Shown: one piece after another, positions 23,048-36,330 of the stretch
Layout: the number at the start of each line of letters is the position of its first letter
Numbering within the stretch: position 1 is the first letter of the stretch
Assembly: GCA_022376515.1 (NCBI GenBank)
Contig: WTXI01000083.1
Coordinates: forward strand, 62,001 to 126,000
Direction of reading: 5' to 3'
DNA: 64,000 bases
Source of the DNA: Lactifluus volemus
Lineage: Eukaryota; Basidiomycota; Agaricomycetes; Russulales; Russulaceae
Translations under genes and position numbers: made by a program
The notes under the pieces: generated by a model
The model's input: only the letters and a program-made list of their open reading frames with translations
Told to the model about the DNA's origin: nothing
Databases searched by the model: none

Positions 23048-26000
23048 ATGCAAGCGTTATATCAGGAAATCCTTCCTCCAAGCGGTGTAGAGTTTGCCAC
23101 AACTCTCAGATTTACTCCGTCTACTCTGGTACAAGTCCCCACACCCTCAACCTCTACGTCACACTACCGAAGCGCACTTTACAATGTCGTCGTCGCACGT
23201 GCCAACATTTTGCGCGTCTTCGAGGTCAGGGAAGATCCTGCACCTATATTACCCCAACTTGAAGACGAACTACAAAGAAGGGCAGATTTACGAAAGGATA
23301 TGGAACCGGTTGAGGGTGAAGTCGAGATGGATGGTCAGGGAGAAGGTTTTGTCAATATGGGTTCTGTCAAGGTGATTTTGGATACTCTTGTGTCTATGTT
23401 CGATCCCCTTCCCAATGACAGTCATCTACCACCACCCGCGATTCTTGAGTTTCAGTTTTCGGGGCAATTGAACTGATTCTGGCGCATCGCCCCACCAGTT
23501 CACAGGTCCCAGAAGCTTGTCCAATCCGCCAACCGTCACCCGCTTCCATTTTGTCCGTGAACACCACCTTCACGGGACTGTCACAGGACTAGAGAGCGTC
23601 CGCATCATGTCATCATACGAAGATAGACTCGATCGTTTGCTTGTGTCATTCAAGGACGCCAAAGTCTGTTGACGTCGCTTTTCATTTATACACCGCAAAG
23701 TAAACTGACATCACCCAGATAGCCTTACTGGAATGGTCTGCCACCGTACACGACTTGATCACTGTCTCTATCCATACGTATGAACGCGCCCCTCAGCTCG
23801 TGAGCTTTGCTTCTGATAAGCACCCCTTGCCGGAATCTCACCTTCATTTCCCTGGTCTAGCTCTCGCTCGACACGGCCTTATTCAGATCCGAACTCCGGA
23901 CCGACCCCGCATCTCGGTGCGCCGCATTATCCCTTCCAAAAGATGCCCTCGCCATATTGCCCTTCTACCAATCGCAAGCGGATCTCGACGTCATGGAACA
24001 AGATTATAGAGCAAGGTGTGTTTGGCGCGTTTTAAATCTCATGATCCGACTCACACTATCTAGGGATGTGCCTTATTCCCCCAGTTTTGTTCTCGATCTG
24101 GCTGCCAGTGTGGATGAACACATCAGAAACCTTGTCGATTTTGTGTTCCTTCCCGGGTTCAACAATCCGACTATTGCGGCACTCTTTCAACCACAGCAGA
24201 CATGGACTGGGTAAGGCGATACCCTATCTTGGCTCCTTCGTCCATTCTAACTCTATCCCCCCTCCCCCCCCCCAGTCGGTTGAAAGAGTTCAAGGATACA
24301 ATGTCGCTGTATATCTTCTCGCTCGACCTCGTTTCTCGCACATATCCAATCATAACGAGGGTCGACGGCTTGCCTTATGACTCCTTGTCTCTTATCCCAT
24401 GCTCATCAGCGTTGGGCGGTGTGGTTATCCTAGCGAGCAATGCAGTCATCCACGTTGATCAGGCAACGCGGCGTGTTGCCCTCCCTGTGAACGGCTGGCT
24501 GCCACGCGTGAGTGATATGCCTAGCCTTCCCACGCCTGTGGGCATGCGTGAACTACGCCTCGAGGGGGCGCGTATGGCATTCGTCCAAGAACGCACCCTT
24601 TTTGTTGTTCTCGTGGACGGCACCATTATTCCTTTTGAGTTCGTCGTCGATGGAAAGATGGTGTCGCGTCTCGTGATGGGTGCGGCGCTGGCCCAAACGG
24701 CTTCTCCCGCCATCGTCCAGAAGGCGCATGGCGAGCATTTGTTTGTTGGGAGCATGGTGGGCCCATCTGTATTACTCCGGACCGCGAGCGTGGAGGAACC
24801 CGTTACTGAAGTAGACGACCCTTCCGCTTCTGGGCCTGCTGCGGTCGTCGATGCTGGGAATGCGATGGACTTGGACGACGATGACGGTGTGCATGACACT
24901 CCACGCTCATGGCTCCAGCGATCACTAATGAATTCGCCTTCACAGACATATACGGAACGTCAAGCCCCGATCCGTTACCCTCTACCTCAACTGTGCCATC
25001 GGCGAAAACGCGGACCGTCATCCATCTCTCACTATGCGACTCGCTTCCTGCCTATGGGCCCATTTCCGACCTGACGTTTGCCCTTGCGAAGAATGGGGTA
25101 AGCGCCATACCGGGCTAGCTTGGTGCCACCACGCTGATGAATACCCCGTGTATACCTTGCTGCAGGACCGCTTCGTGCCAGAGCTCGTCACCGCAACAGG
25201 TTCCGGTTCACTTGGGGGTTTCACCCTCTTCCAGGTCCGTACGCCACAACCCTAACCCTGTCACATACTCACAGAAGCGGCCCATTTGGGGGACTCTGCA
25301 GCGTGACTTGCCAACCCGTATTAAGCGCAAGTTGCACGCGATTGGCGGCGCGCGCGGCGTGTGGTCGCTTCCTGTGCGCACGGCGGTGAAGGTCAACGGT
25401 GTGCCGTACGACCGCCCCGCGAACCCATTTTACTCGGAGAATGACTCCTTAATTCTCGGAACTGATGCCATCCCATCTCCGGGTTTTTCGCGTGTGCGCA
25501 TTGTCTCCTCTCTCTTTCAGCACAGCTATAGACCGTTTACGCAAATGCGGGGCACAGTTCGGTACACGTAGCCCCAAGGGGGACATTACGATCACGACTC
25601 GCGTCCAGGGTGTCACCGTTGGTGCCGCGCCGTTCTTCCTAGGCACCGCCATCCTACACGTGTTGTCAAACGCCATCCGGGTACTCGACCCGGGTACGTT
25701 GTATAAGCCTGTAGACATGCTCCTTCTAATTTAATTCCATGCAACAGACGGTACAGAGCGACAGATTATCAAGGACATGGAAGGTAACAATCAACGACCC
25801 AAGATCAAATACTGTAGCATTTGCGACCCGTTTGTGTTCATCCTACGTGAGGACGATACCATCGGTCTCTTTATTGGAGAACCGGAGCGCGGCAAGATAC
25901 GCCGTAAAGATATGTCGCCGATGGGCGAGAAAGTGCGTTGCTTTGGGATACCTTCATTTCCGGGCACTTAACCGTTGGCGGGAAGACATCGCGCTATATC

Positions 26001-28690
26001 GCTGGCTCATTCTTCACAGATTCAGCTAACATATTCAAAAGTCATGTAAACGAGAATGCACGTACTGCAAACGGCGATGCACAGCAATCAACCTCAACCC
26101 TTCAAGCTGCCATGACTGCCGGTCAAAGAACTCAATGGCTTATGCTCTGCAGACCACAGGGCGTCGTAGAGGTAATTGTTCTCATCACGTGATTTTCTTG
26201 CCTCATCAATCATGGTCGTTCCGTTGCGCCCAGATCTGGACCCTTCCCAAGTTGACGTTGGCTTTCTCAACAACCGCGATCGCATCCCTTCAGACCATTC
26301 TAGTAGACTCATTCGACCCGCCTGCCCTTTCTCTCCCTCAGGACCCCCCACGCAAACCTCAGGAGCTCGACATCGAACAAATTCTTATTTCACCTATCGG
26401 AGAGACGGACCCTTGGCCCTACTTGCTGGTATCATTATTTCTCTTTTTATCGACTTGTCGCTTTTACTAACGAGGCCTGTACTTATAGGTATTTCTCCGA
26501 TGCGGTCAACTTGCTATTTATCAAGCCCTTCCCGCGGATCCCAGCTCCGAACCAATACCGCCGACCCGGACGAGTATCCTTGCCGTCAAGTTTGTCAAAA
26601 CGTTTTCACGCTCGTTTGAGATTCAACACCCGGAGGAACAGGAAACATCTGCGCTTGCCGAGCATCGACGCGTCTTGCGCCAGCTGATTCCGTTCGTCAC
26701 ATCGCCAACACCTGATAAGACACTATCAGGCGTGTTCTTGACGGGCGAAAATCCGTCCTGGATCCTGCAAACTGACAAAGCAAGCGTCAATGTGATTCCG
26801 TCGGGCCATGCCGTCGTGCATGCTTTTACCTCGACTTCCCTTTGGGATTGGAAGGGAGACTTTTTGCTGTATTCTGACGAGGTAGGGTTACCCCACTCGA
26901 CCTTGTTATTAACTACTTCTAATCCATTTTTCGAGGGTCCGACGCTGCTCGAATGGATGCCAGACATTAATCTCGATATGGGCATGCCGTCGCGACACGT
27001 TCCCCGGGGTCGGTCATATACGAATGTCGTGTTCGAACCGAGCAGTAGTTTGATGGTCGCTGCGTCGCTCACACACGCGCAATTCTCGTCGTACGACGAA
27101 GAAGGGAATGAGATATGGTCTCCAGACGGTATGTTGGATCTTTTTCATGGCGTTTGTTACTTAGCTGTCCTTTAAGCCCCCAACGTCTCGTATCCGATGA
27201 GCGAATGTTCGGCGCTCGAGCTATTCAGCCCCGACTTTGTTGCTCTCGACGGGTATGGTCTCCTGTCTTTCATGGTTACCTCAGTGCTTAACAAGTCGGC
27301 CCTATATATTCAAGGTACGAATTCGCAGCAAACGAGTTTGTGAACTCGCTTGCATGTGTTATACTGGAGACTTTGAGTACCGAGTCGGGACACAAAGACT
27401 TCATTGCTGTAGGGACGACGATCAATCGTGGCGAAGACTTGGCGGTCAAAGGCGCCGTATGTTTTCCTCTTTCCAGACCTACTTCTTCTCATATTTTGCG
27501 AGCAGACGTATGTGTTTGAGATTGTCGAGGTCGTGCCAGATCCTGGGTCGGACATCAAGCGCTGCTTCAAACTTCGTTTGCGATGCCGGGACGAGGCAAA
27601 AGGTCCCGTGACTGCCGTGTGCGGCATAGATGGTTATCTCGTATCATCTATGGGCCAGAAAGTGAGTGTTGCTCACGAGTCAGGTGGACGCGTCACGTAT
27701 TGTCGTCACAGATATTCGTACGCGCGTTTGACCTCGATGAGCGCCTAGTTGGCGTAGCATTCCTCGACGTTGGCGTCTACGTAACGACGTTGCGCGCATT
27801 GAAGAATTTACTGATCATTGGTGATGCCGTGAAAAGCGTTTGGTTTGTCGCATTCCAGGTGCGTTCTTTTCGGTATGGAGTTTTCGAAGCAATCTGTTAA
27901 TCAAGGTGGTTTGACACAGGAGGATCCATACAAGCTCGCCATTTTAGCAAAGGATCCCCACAAAGTTTGCGTGACGGCTGCGGACTTTGTCTTTGCCGAC
28001 GAACAGTTGTCTATCGTTACATGCGACGAAGAAGGCGCAGTACGGATGTACGAGTATGATCCACAAAGTAAGAACTATCATTCTCTTACATTCCACGTAC
28101 CTCCCTCAGCCGCTTGCGATATTCTAAGGTCCCGAGTCGAACAATGGGGAAAACCTCATATGCCGAACGGAGTTTCATAGCCAATCAGAGTATCGCTCCT
28201 CTGTGACGATCGCACGCCGGATGAAGGGCGAAGACATGGTCGCGCCTCAAGCAAAATTGATATGCGGTAGATTTAGCTCACCCACGTAGCCTCCTGATCT
28301 CATCTGACTACCTACAGGCCACCCTGATGGCTCATTGACTGCCCTTGTACCCGCAGACGAGGCGACATTCAAACGCCTACATCTCCTCCAGGGACAACTT
28401 ACCCGGAACGTCCAACACACCGCCGGGTTGAACCCTCGAGCTTTCCGGTGCGCACGCGTCACTCTGCAGTGTTCCATTTTTGCCTCTGGACTGATGGCGC
28501 GCCATCTTTTCTCAGGATCGTTCGCAACGACTACGTGTCAAAGCCATTATCACATGGGATTCTCGACGGCCGTTTACTTATGTCATTTTCAGACCTCCCC
28601 TTGACGCGACAGAGCGAGATCACTCGACAGATAGGCACGGAGCGGATCACAGTACTGCATGACCTGAACGAACTCGGTGGGCCTTGGTAG
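23048..28690 (+). CDS. CFT1: Cleavage and polyadenylation specificity factor subunit 1
   Basis: This is the large scaffold subunit (CPSF160/Cft1) of the nuclear 3'-end processing complex, built from beta-propellers. It starts MQALYQEILPPSGVEF and ends with the CPSF_A C-terminus ITRQIGTERITVLHDLNEL at TAG 28688-28690. Family landmarks in order include VREHHLHGTVTGLE, SYEDRLDRLLVSFKDAK, YDSLSLIPCSSALGGVVIL, HVDQATRRVALPVNGW, SICDPFVFILREDDTIGLF and ARRMKGEDMVAPQAKL. About 17 introns of 50-65 bp are needed; examples with clear joints are 23664-23718 and 23800-23860. Every joint I checked kept frame except the first, whose acceptor before RFHFVREHH I could not place. Estimated length is about 1,450-1,500 residues, normal for the family. 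Confidence 0.94.
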
Positions 28691-29329
28691 TGGTCGTAAC
28701 AGTTATCTTATCTGAGTTTTTTTTTCCAAAAAAAAAGTGGATTCACATTTACTTTATGGTAATGGCTTTGAGCGCTGACGCGCTGGCTGTTTACGGATCA
28801 TGAGAAGCAACTTCGGAACCCGAGGTCGTAAAGGTCAAGGGGTTCGTTCACATGTCGAAATAAGCTATTATCGTTTGATTTAATAGACAGACTCCGACCT
28901 GATAGACCAGTAGAAGCTTCGTTTACGTGGATAGAAAACTTCTTTCAGGGCAGCCGGAATGAACTGGCTTGACGTTTAACGTTTATCTATTCTCATGATC
29001 ATATCATGTGGACCAGACACATGGTTTTCTCAGAATTAGCGAACCGTGGATCTTTATCATCCCCACCTACAACTTGAAGAGATCTACTTGAAGATCTTCT
29101 ACAGAAGCTCTCTAGTATCTATGATTCATGCGACAACTGGATTCATGATTCATCATACACATTATTTCAAGGTACTCGATGCTTGGAAGTTATCCTATGC
29201 TGGAGCATCACAGGCCTGGGGCAATAGCAGAAAGATGCTGGATGAGGAAGGTGGGGAGGAGGCAGTAGATACAGTAACAATTACTAGCCACTGGACCATG
29301 ACCTTTAGTGAAGCCAAAGGCTCCTCAAG
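28691..29329. other. Gene-free stretch after CPSF1
   Basis: AT-richer sequence with a T run at 28720 that may belong to the CPSF1 3' end. The ORF at 29046-29333 has no recognisable feature. Confidence 0.45.
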
Positions 29330-29421
29330 CTAGTGTTACTGCCACCCATGAGCCATTAGGCCAAAATCAGCCAAGCTGGGCTGATTTTGGCTTAGCAGCT
29401 CATGAGCAACAGCAACACTAG
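29330..29421. repeat. 92-bp near-complete palindrome (hairpin element)
   Basis: The two halves are inverted copies: CTAGTGTTACTG...CATGAGC...CCAAAATCAGCC on the left and GGCTGATTTTGG...GCTCATG...CAGCAACACTAG on the right, with only 5 bp (AAGCT) at the centre. Weaker symmetry continues outward to about 29300 and 29450. The shape suggests a very small fold-back or MITE-type element, or a deletion product of one. Confidence 0.75.
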
Positions 29422-29600
29422 TTTAAGCTGAGCCAAAGCTGGGGCTTCCAGGCCAAGCCAGGCCAGAACAGCAATACTCTCTTGAGTCCTGGCTCTTCAG
29501 CTTGGACTTGATCTTTACAATACAAGTATCCCCTTTCTCTTGAACCTCTTGAATAACTTAGCCTCTTGAACTCTTGACCCCACTAGGGACATGTCAGGAA

Positions 29601-30374
29601 TCAAGCACCTGAAAGTGGCAGTTGCCACAGGGGGGGATAAGTCGACCTTCCCATCGGAGTCGCCGTCATCGCCTCATGCTCGCTTTCGTTGATGGATTGC
29701 CCGATCGTGAATCTCGGGAAATCCGTCATGTTCATCGGCGTTGTCATTCGCGGCGATCTTGACGGCGATGCGTTGTCTCTCGCCCTCCTGAAGAGCTCGA
29801 GCATTGTCCCGTTGTGAGTTGTGAATATAATGCCCAAGAGCTTGCGACGCTGCTGCATAGATACGTGCCGTGAAACCGGGTTGTGCACAACGCTCATTGA
29901 CTTGTCGGAAGAGGGTTGGGTTTGCATTGTCACTGTTCTCAAGCATTAGTTTTGTCGAAATTCACCGACTGCTAAAGGAAGGCTGTGGTGGCCGGAGACC
30001 CACTCGACAACCTGAGTAGGAACAATGGGATTACGTGGTTGCCCTGAATGAGATCCTGGGTGACTGCGACGAGTTTGACGGTTATGTCTGCGATTCCATA
30101 TTGGCATTATCTGACATGTGGAAGTGTGGTTCGAAAGGTGGTTAAAACAGATAATGATCGAAAAAATGGAGGGAGAGGATGGCTGGTGAGATTCAAGCGG
30201 GGGAGAAAGAGCGAAGCAGAAGGACAATGGACAATGGAAATTTCGAAGTCGACTCCCAGACAAACCCCGGTCCGGCCTGATTCTTGTTGGCACTTGTATG
30301 TCCTCTTCAAGAACATCTGAGACAGACGTGTTGGTAACGGCATCTTGAACCTTCGGGGCAAAGCCCCAGGTCAA
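29601..30374 (-). pseudogene. Possible broken hypothetical gene
   Basis: One minus frame runs 30374-29601 with a single TAA at 29946-29948 between two open halves. A second frame, 29946-29674, reads as a 90-residue helical-looking peptide (MLENSDNANPTLFRQVNER...) without a stop. No domain is recognised. Either a small intact gene starts at 29946 or a longer one has decayed; I cannot decide. Confidence 0.25.
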
Positions 30375-30571
30375 AGCGCCTGCATGTATCGGATCCCCGT
30401 CCTCCAGTTCGCGTGCTCATTTGAGGTCTAACGACCGGTTTTGGGAAGACACCATAGAAGATGAACTGGATGTATTGTTAGAGGGGAGTCTCGCCTGTCC
30501 TTTCCTTTATTCAGGTAGGGGATCAATTATATAAATTGACTTTTTAAAGTTTTTTTTTTGAATGTTACTTA

Positions 30572-31235
30572 GGCCTTGTACGGCAACGCGTGTAAATTGA
30601 GATTTAGCCAAATCTCAATTTACATTGCCGTGTTGCCGGGGCTGAGTTTTAATACTAGTATGGGAACCTTAACCACAGTCTTAAAATTGAAACAAGTCCA
30701 TATAAGGTATGTTCCACTTTGTTATTGCCAGGTTTCAGAGCCCATGTATGTAATCGCTAGATCTGGTTCTGGTGATCACAATAACAACTCTCAATCGAAA
30801 AAAAGGGCAATGTGCTCTCTGAATTCCCTTTATTGCATATATACACCATCAATAAATGTAAATTAACTGTTTTATGTGCAGTACAACAAGCTACATGTTA
30901 TTTAAGAAATTTGACATCTGTGGATTCAAACCCAGGCCACTCCCAAGACGGAAAAATGCAGGCCGGACGCTCTGACCGCTGATCTATCCGGCCGGGAATC
31001 GGGCGCAAAATCGTTTGTATAGATGTACAAGTTTTAGCGCAGTGGCTTTGAAACCCCGCTCTGATGACTAACATGAAACTGGAATCTGCCATATATGGAT
31101 GAGTGCATAAATACGATATTTCAATGACTAGGGTTGGGGTTTCCTTGCTAGTAATTCAGACTCAGCCTCGGCAACACGGCAATGTAAATTGAGATTTGGC
31201 TAAATCTCAATTTACACGTGTTGCCGTACAAGGCC
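30572..31235. mobile_element. 664-bp inverted-repeat element with TTA target duplication
   Basis: Terminal inverted repeats of at least 75 bp (30572-30646 and 31161-31235) differ at two positions, and weaker similarity extends to about 110 bp. The ends are GGCCTTGTACGGCAAC, flanked on both sides by TTA (30569-30571 and 31236-31238). Each arm itself contains a palindrome, TGTAAATTGAGATTT...AAATCTCAATTTACA, and repeats of GCCGTGTTGCCG. No transposase is encoded, so it is non-autonomous (MITE-like). TTA duplication is typical of PIF/Harbinger elements; assignment to that group is inference. Confidence 0.82.
30922..30993 (-). other. tRNA-like Pol III A/B box pair inside the inverted-repeat element
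   Basis: On the minus strand an A-box-like TAGATCAGCGGTCAGAGCG (about 30968-30986) is followed about 45 bp later by a B-box-like GGTTTGAATCC (30922-30932, consensus GGTTCGANTCC). The A box sits in a GGCCGGA...TCCGGCC stem (30961-30993). I see no full cloverleaf, so it is not called as a tRNA gene; it resembles the head of a tRNA-derived SINE. Confidence 0.55.
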
Positions 31236-31721
31236 TTAGCTCTCTGGCATTGCCGCACACCTACCAGTGCGGCGTTGGTTCAGGAGTTCCTGCCCGACTC
31301 GATGCAATGCATAATCGGTTGCGACCTCGGTACATTTCTAGGGGCCGGGGAGCGTCACTGGGTCACTGGGCCCCTGAAACTGAAAACTTCTATCGGCTTC
31401 CCGTGCGCCTTGATTTTCACTCATCGTCGGTTGTTGGAAATAACTTAAAGATGGGTCTCGAATCCTCACTGATGTCTCATTTGATCTTGTTCTTTCTATA
31501 TGTTCTCTTTTGGGGTTATCTTGAAGCAGGGCCACGAGGGAGCGGAACTACCCTTTTGGATACTGTACTAGTGCTGGACTACTGGACTAACTTACTCCAC
31601 ATGATGGTGTGGTGCTGCTCTCACAGCGACCGATCACGTACGCGGGGCATTCATTGCCCCGAAAACTGAAACCGTCTTTCGGCCGCCGGCCATGGTCATT
31701 TGACCCTTGAGATTATTCAAA

Positions 31722-31727
31722 TATAAA
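31722..31727 (+). promoter_or_regulatory. TATA box of the lone Gag gene
   Basis: TATAAA 50 bp upstream of the Gag ATG. No primer-binding site (for example TGGTATCAGAGC) lies between it and the ATG. Confidence 0.55.
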
Positions 31728-31771
31728 GAAGCCCTCCCTCCAAGCTGAAACTTCCTCACTTTATTACCACT

Positions 31772-32542
31772 ATGCAAACTGACGACACCGTCCCTACGCT
31801 GCTGGCTGATGCGAGCAACTGGGTCGTCTATCGTAAACTCTTATTCCTAGAACTCGAGTCCCGCTCCCTCCAGCTTCACCTCACCCACGCCGAAGCACCA
31901 AAGGAGTACTCCGACATCGATGGCCCAGCTCGCTGGGCCAGGGAAGAAGGGACGGTGAAGCTGATTATAGCCAGTACCGTCCCTGACTCCACTCTCTACA
32001 GCATCAGGGAGTGGACATGCGCGAAGGACGTATGGGAGACCGTGACGAAGATCTATCAGGAGCGGTCCCGACCGATAGTGGCAGACTTGAACAGGAGGCT
32101 TAGGAACAAGAAGTGTCGCGAGGGGGAAAACGTTCACACCCATTTCAGACAACTCTCTGACCTCCGTGAGCAGCTTGCTGAATTGGGCAAGCCCATCGGC
32201 GATGAAGAGTACACCTACTTGCTGATTATCTCCCTCCCCTCCTCTTACGACCCCATTCTCACTGCCATCGACGCCTCCGCCTACCTTAACGAGAGCACAG
32301 TCACTCCTGGCAACGTCATCAATGTTGTGGGTGGCGCGTACGACCGGGAGCGGGACGAGAAAGACACCGCCAATGCCAAGAAGAAGGATATCAAATGCCT
32401 CAATTGCAAGAAGCGTGGTCATGTAAAGGCCGATTGTTGGGCGAAGGGAGGTGGAAAGGAAGGGCAGCAACCCATACGCAGAGGCCAGGACAAGATGCGC
32501 GCCACGGCAGCCGAAGAAGATGTCGAATTCGAGGTCTGGTGA
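31772..32542 (+). CDS. Copia-type Gag protein, stand-alone
   Basis: A single intact 256-codon frame with the N-terminal layout of Ty1/copia Gag (UBN2/DUF4219-like): WVVYRKLLFLELESRSLQLHL, WTCAKDVWETVTKIYQERS, and the LNRRLRNKKCREGENVHTH region. A CCHC zinc knuckle, CLNCKKRGHVKADC (CX2CX4HX4C), lies near residues 208-221. It stops after EEDVEFEVW, where I would expect protease and integrase to follow in a full element. I see no pol and no LTR pair nearby. It is either a truncated element or an exapted gag gene; the intact frame and nearby TATA are compatible with both. Confidence 0.8.
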   Translation: MQTDDTVPTLLADASNWVVYRKLLFLELESRSLQLHLTHAEAPKEYSDIDGPARWAREEGTVKLIIASTVPDSTLYSIREWTCAKDVWETVTKIYQERSRPIVADLNRRLRNKKCREGENVHTHFRQLSDLREQLAELGKPIGDEEYTYLLIISLPSSYDPILTAIDASAYLNESTVTPGNVINVVGGAYDRERDEKDTANAKKKDIKCLNCKKRGHVKADCWAKGGGKEGQQPIRRGQDKMRATAAEEDVEFEVW

Positions 32543-32912
32543 AGGACCCCTCTCATAGTGTATTTCACTTGAAAGGTGACCTGAATATATTCGACTAGTA
32601 TGGCCAATCCAGAGTTATCCTCAAAGTCTTCCCTGCGTACAGATAGTATAGGTTACCCCGAGCGCGATATCAAGAGAGGCCTGACCGTGGGATATAGTAG
32701 TGAGACGATTCGAGATCCAGCGCCAAGCTTCGAGAAGGTTCCCAATGTCACGGCTCTCGAGTTCCTCGTGACGTTTCAGAATTAATGACTATATGTGTTA
32801 TGAGATGACTACAAGCCCCGCTCTTGAGCGCAAAAAAGCTAACGCGCCAAAGTTAGAGGCCAACGTATGATGAACCAGGCTGGAAGAGGGGAGGGCAAAG
32901 GGTGTATGGATG

Positions 32913-35973
<3,061 letters not shown>

Positions 35974-36330
35974 CAATCCAAACACAATGGACAGAGAGGT
36001 AAGTGGAGTCTGGTCAATTGAGGGATCAACAAACACCAGCGTCAATTGTTACCATATTAAGATGGTTGAATATTATTGTCAGAAATAAATACTTGCGCCG
36101 ACCTACATGTGAATATTTCAACCTTGTTGTGTTTGATGCAGCAGCTCATGCAAAATTTTGTATACCAAGAAAATTGCTCAATTGTAATTTCGGGACATAT
36201 AAAGGGGTTCGCAAATTTCTCAACTGAGGGGTTGATATAGCATCTCTCGAGTCCACTGAAGGATATTCCACATATAAGTCCTTGATAAGTACTCGTAATT
36301 CTCACGCTATCTTTCGACGACACATGTTAC

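Noticed and set aside
24880..25080. Apparent frameshift in CPSF1 after the DDDD run
   Set aside because: A normal intron starting GTGTGC and ending TTCACAG joins DD to IYGTSSPDPL in frame.
28100..28190. Apparent stop inside CPSF1 near 28180
   Set aside because: An intron from GTAAGAAC at about 28068 to TTCTAAG at about 28130 restores the frame (…PQSPESNNGENLICRTEFH).
30922..30993. Genuine tRNA gene
   Set aside because: A and B boxes are present but no seven-base acceptor closing stem at the 3' side and no clear anticodon arm can be built; the GGCCGGA stem closes within the 5' half.
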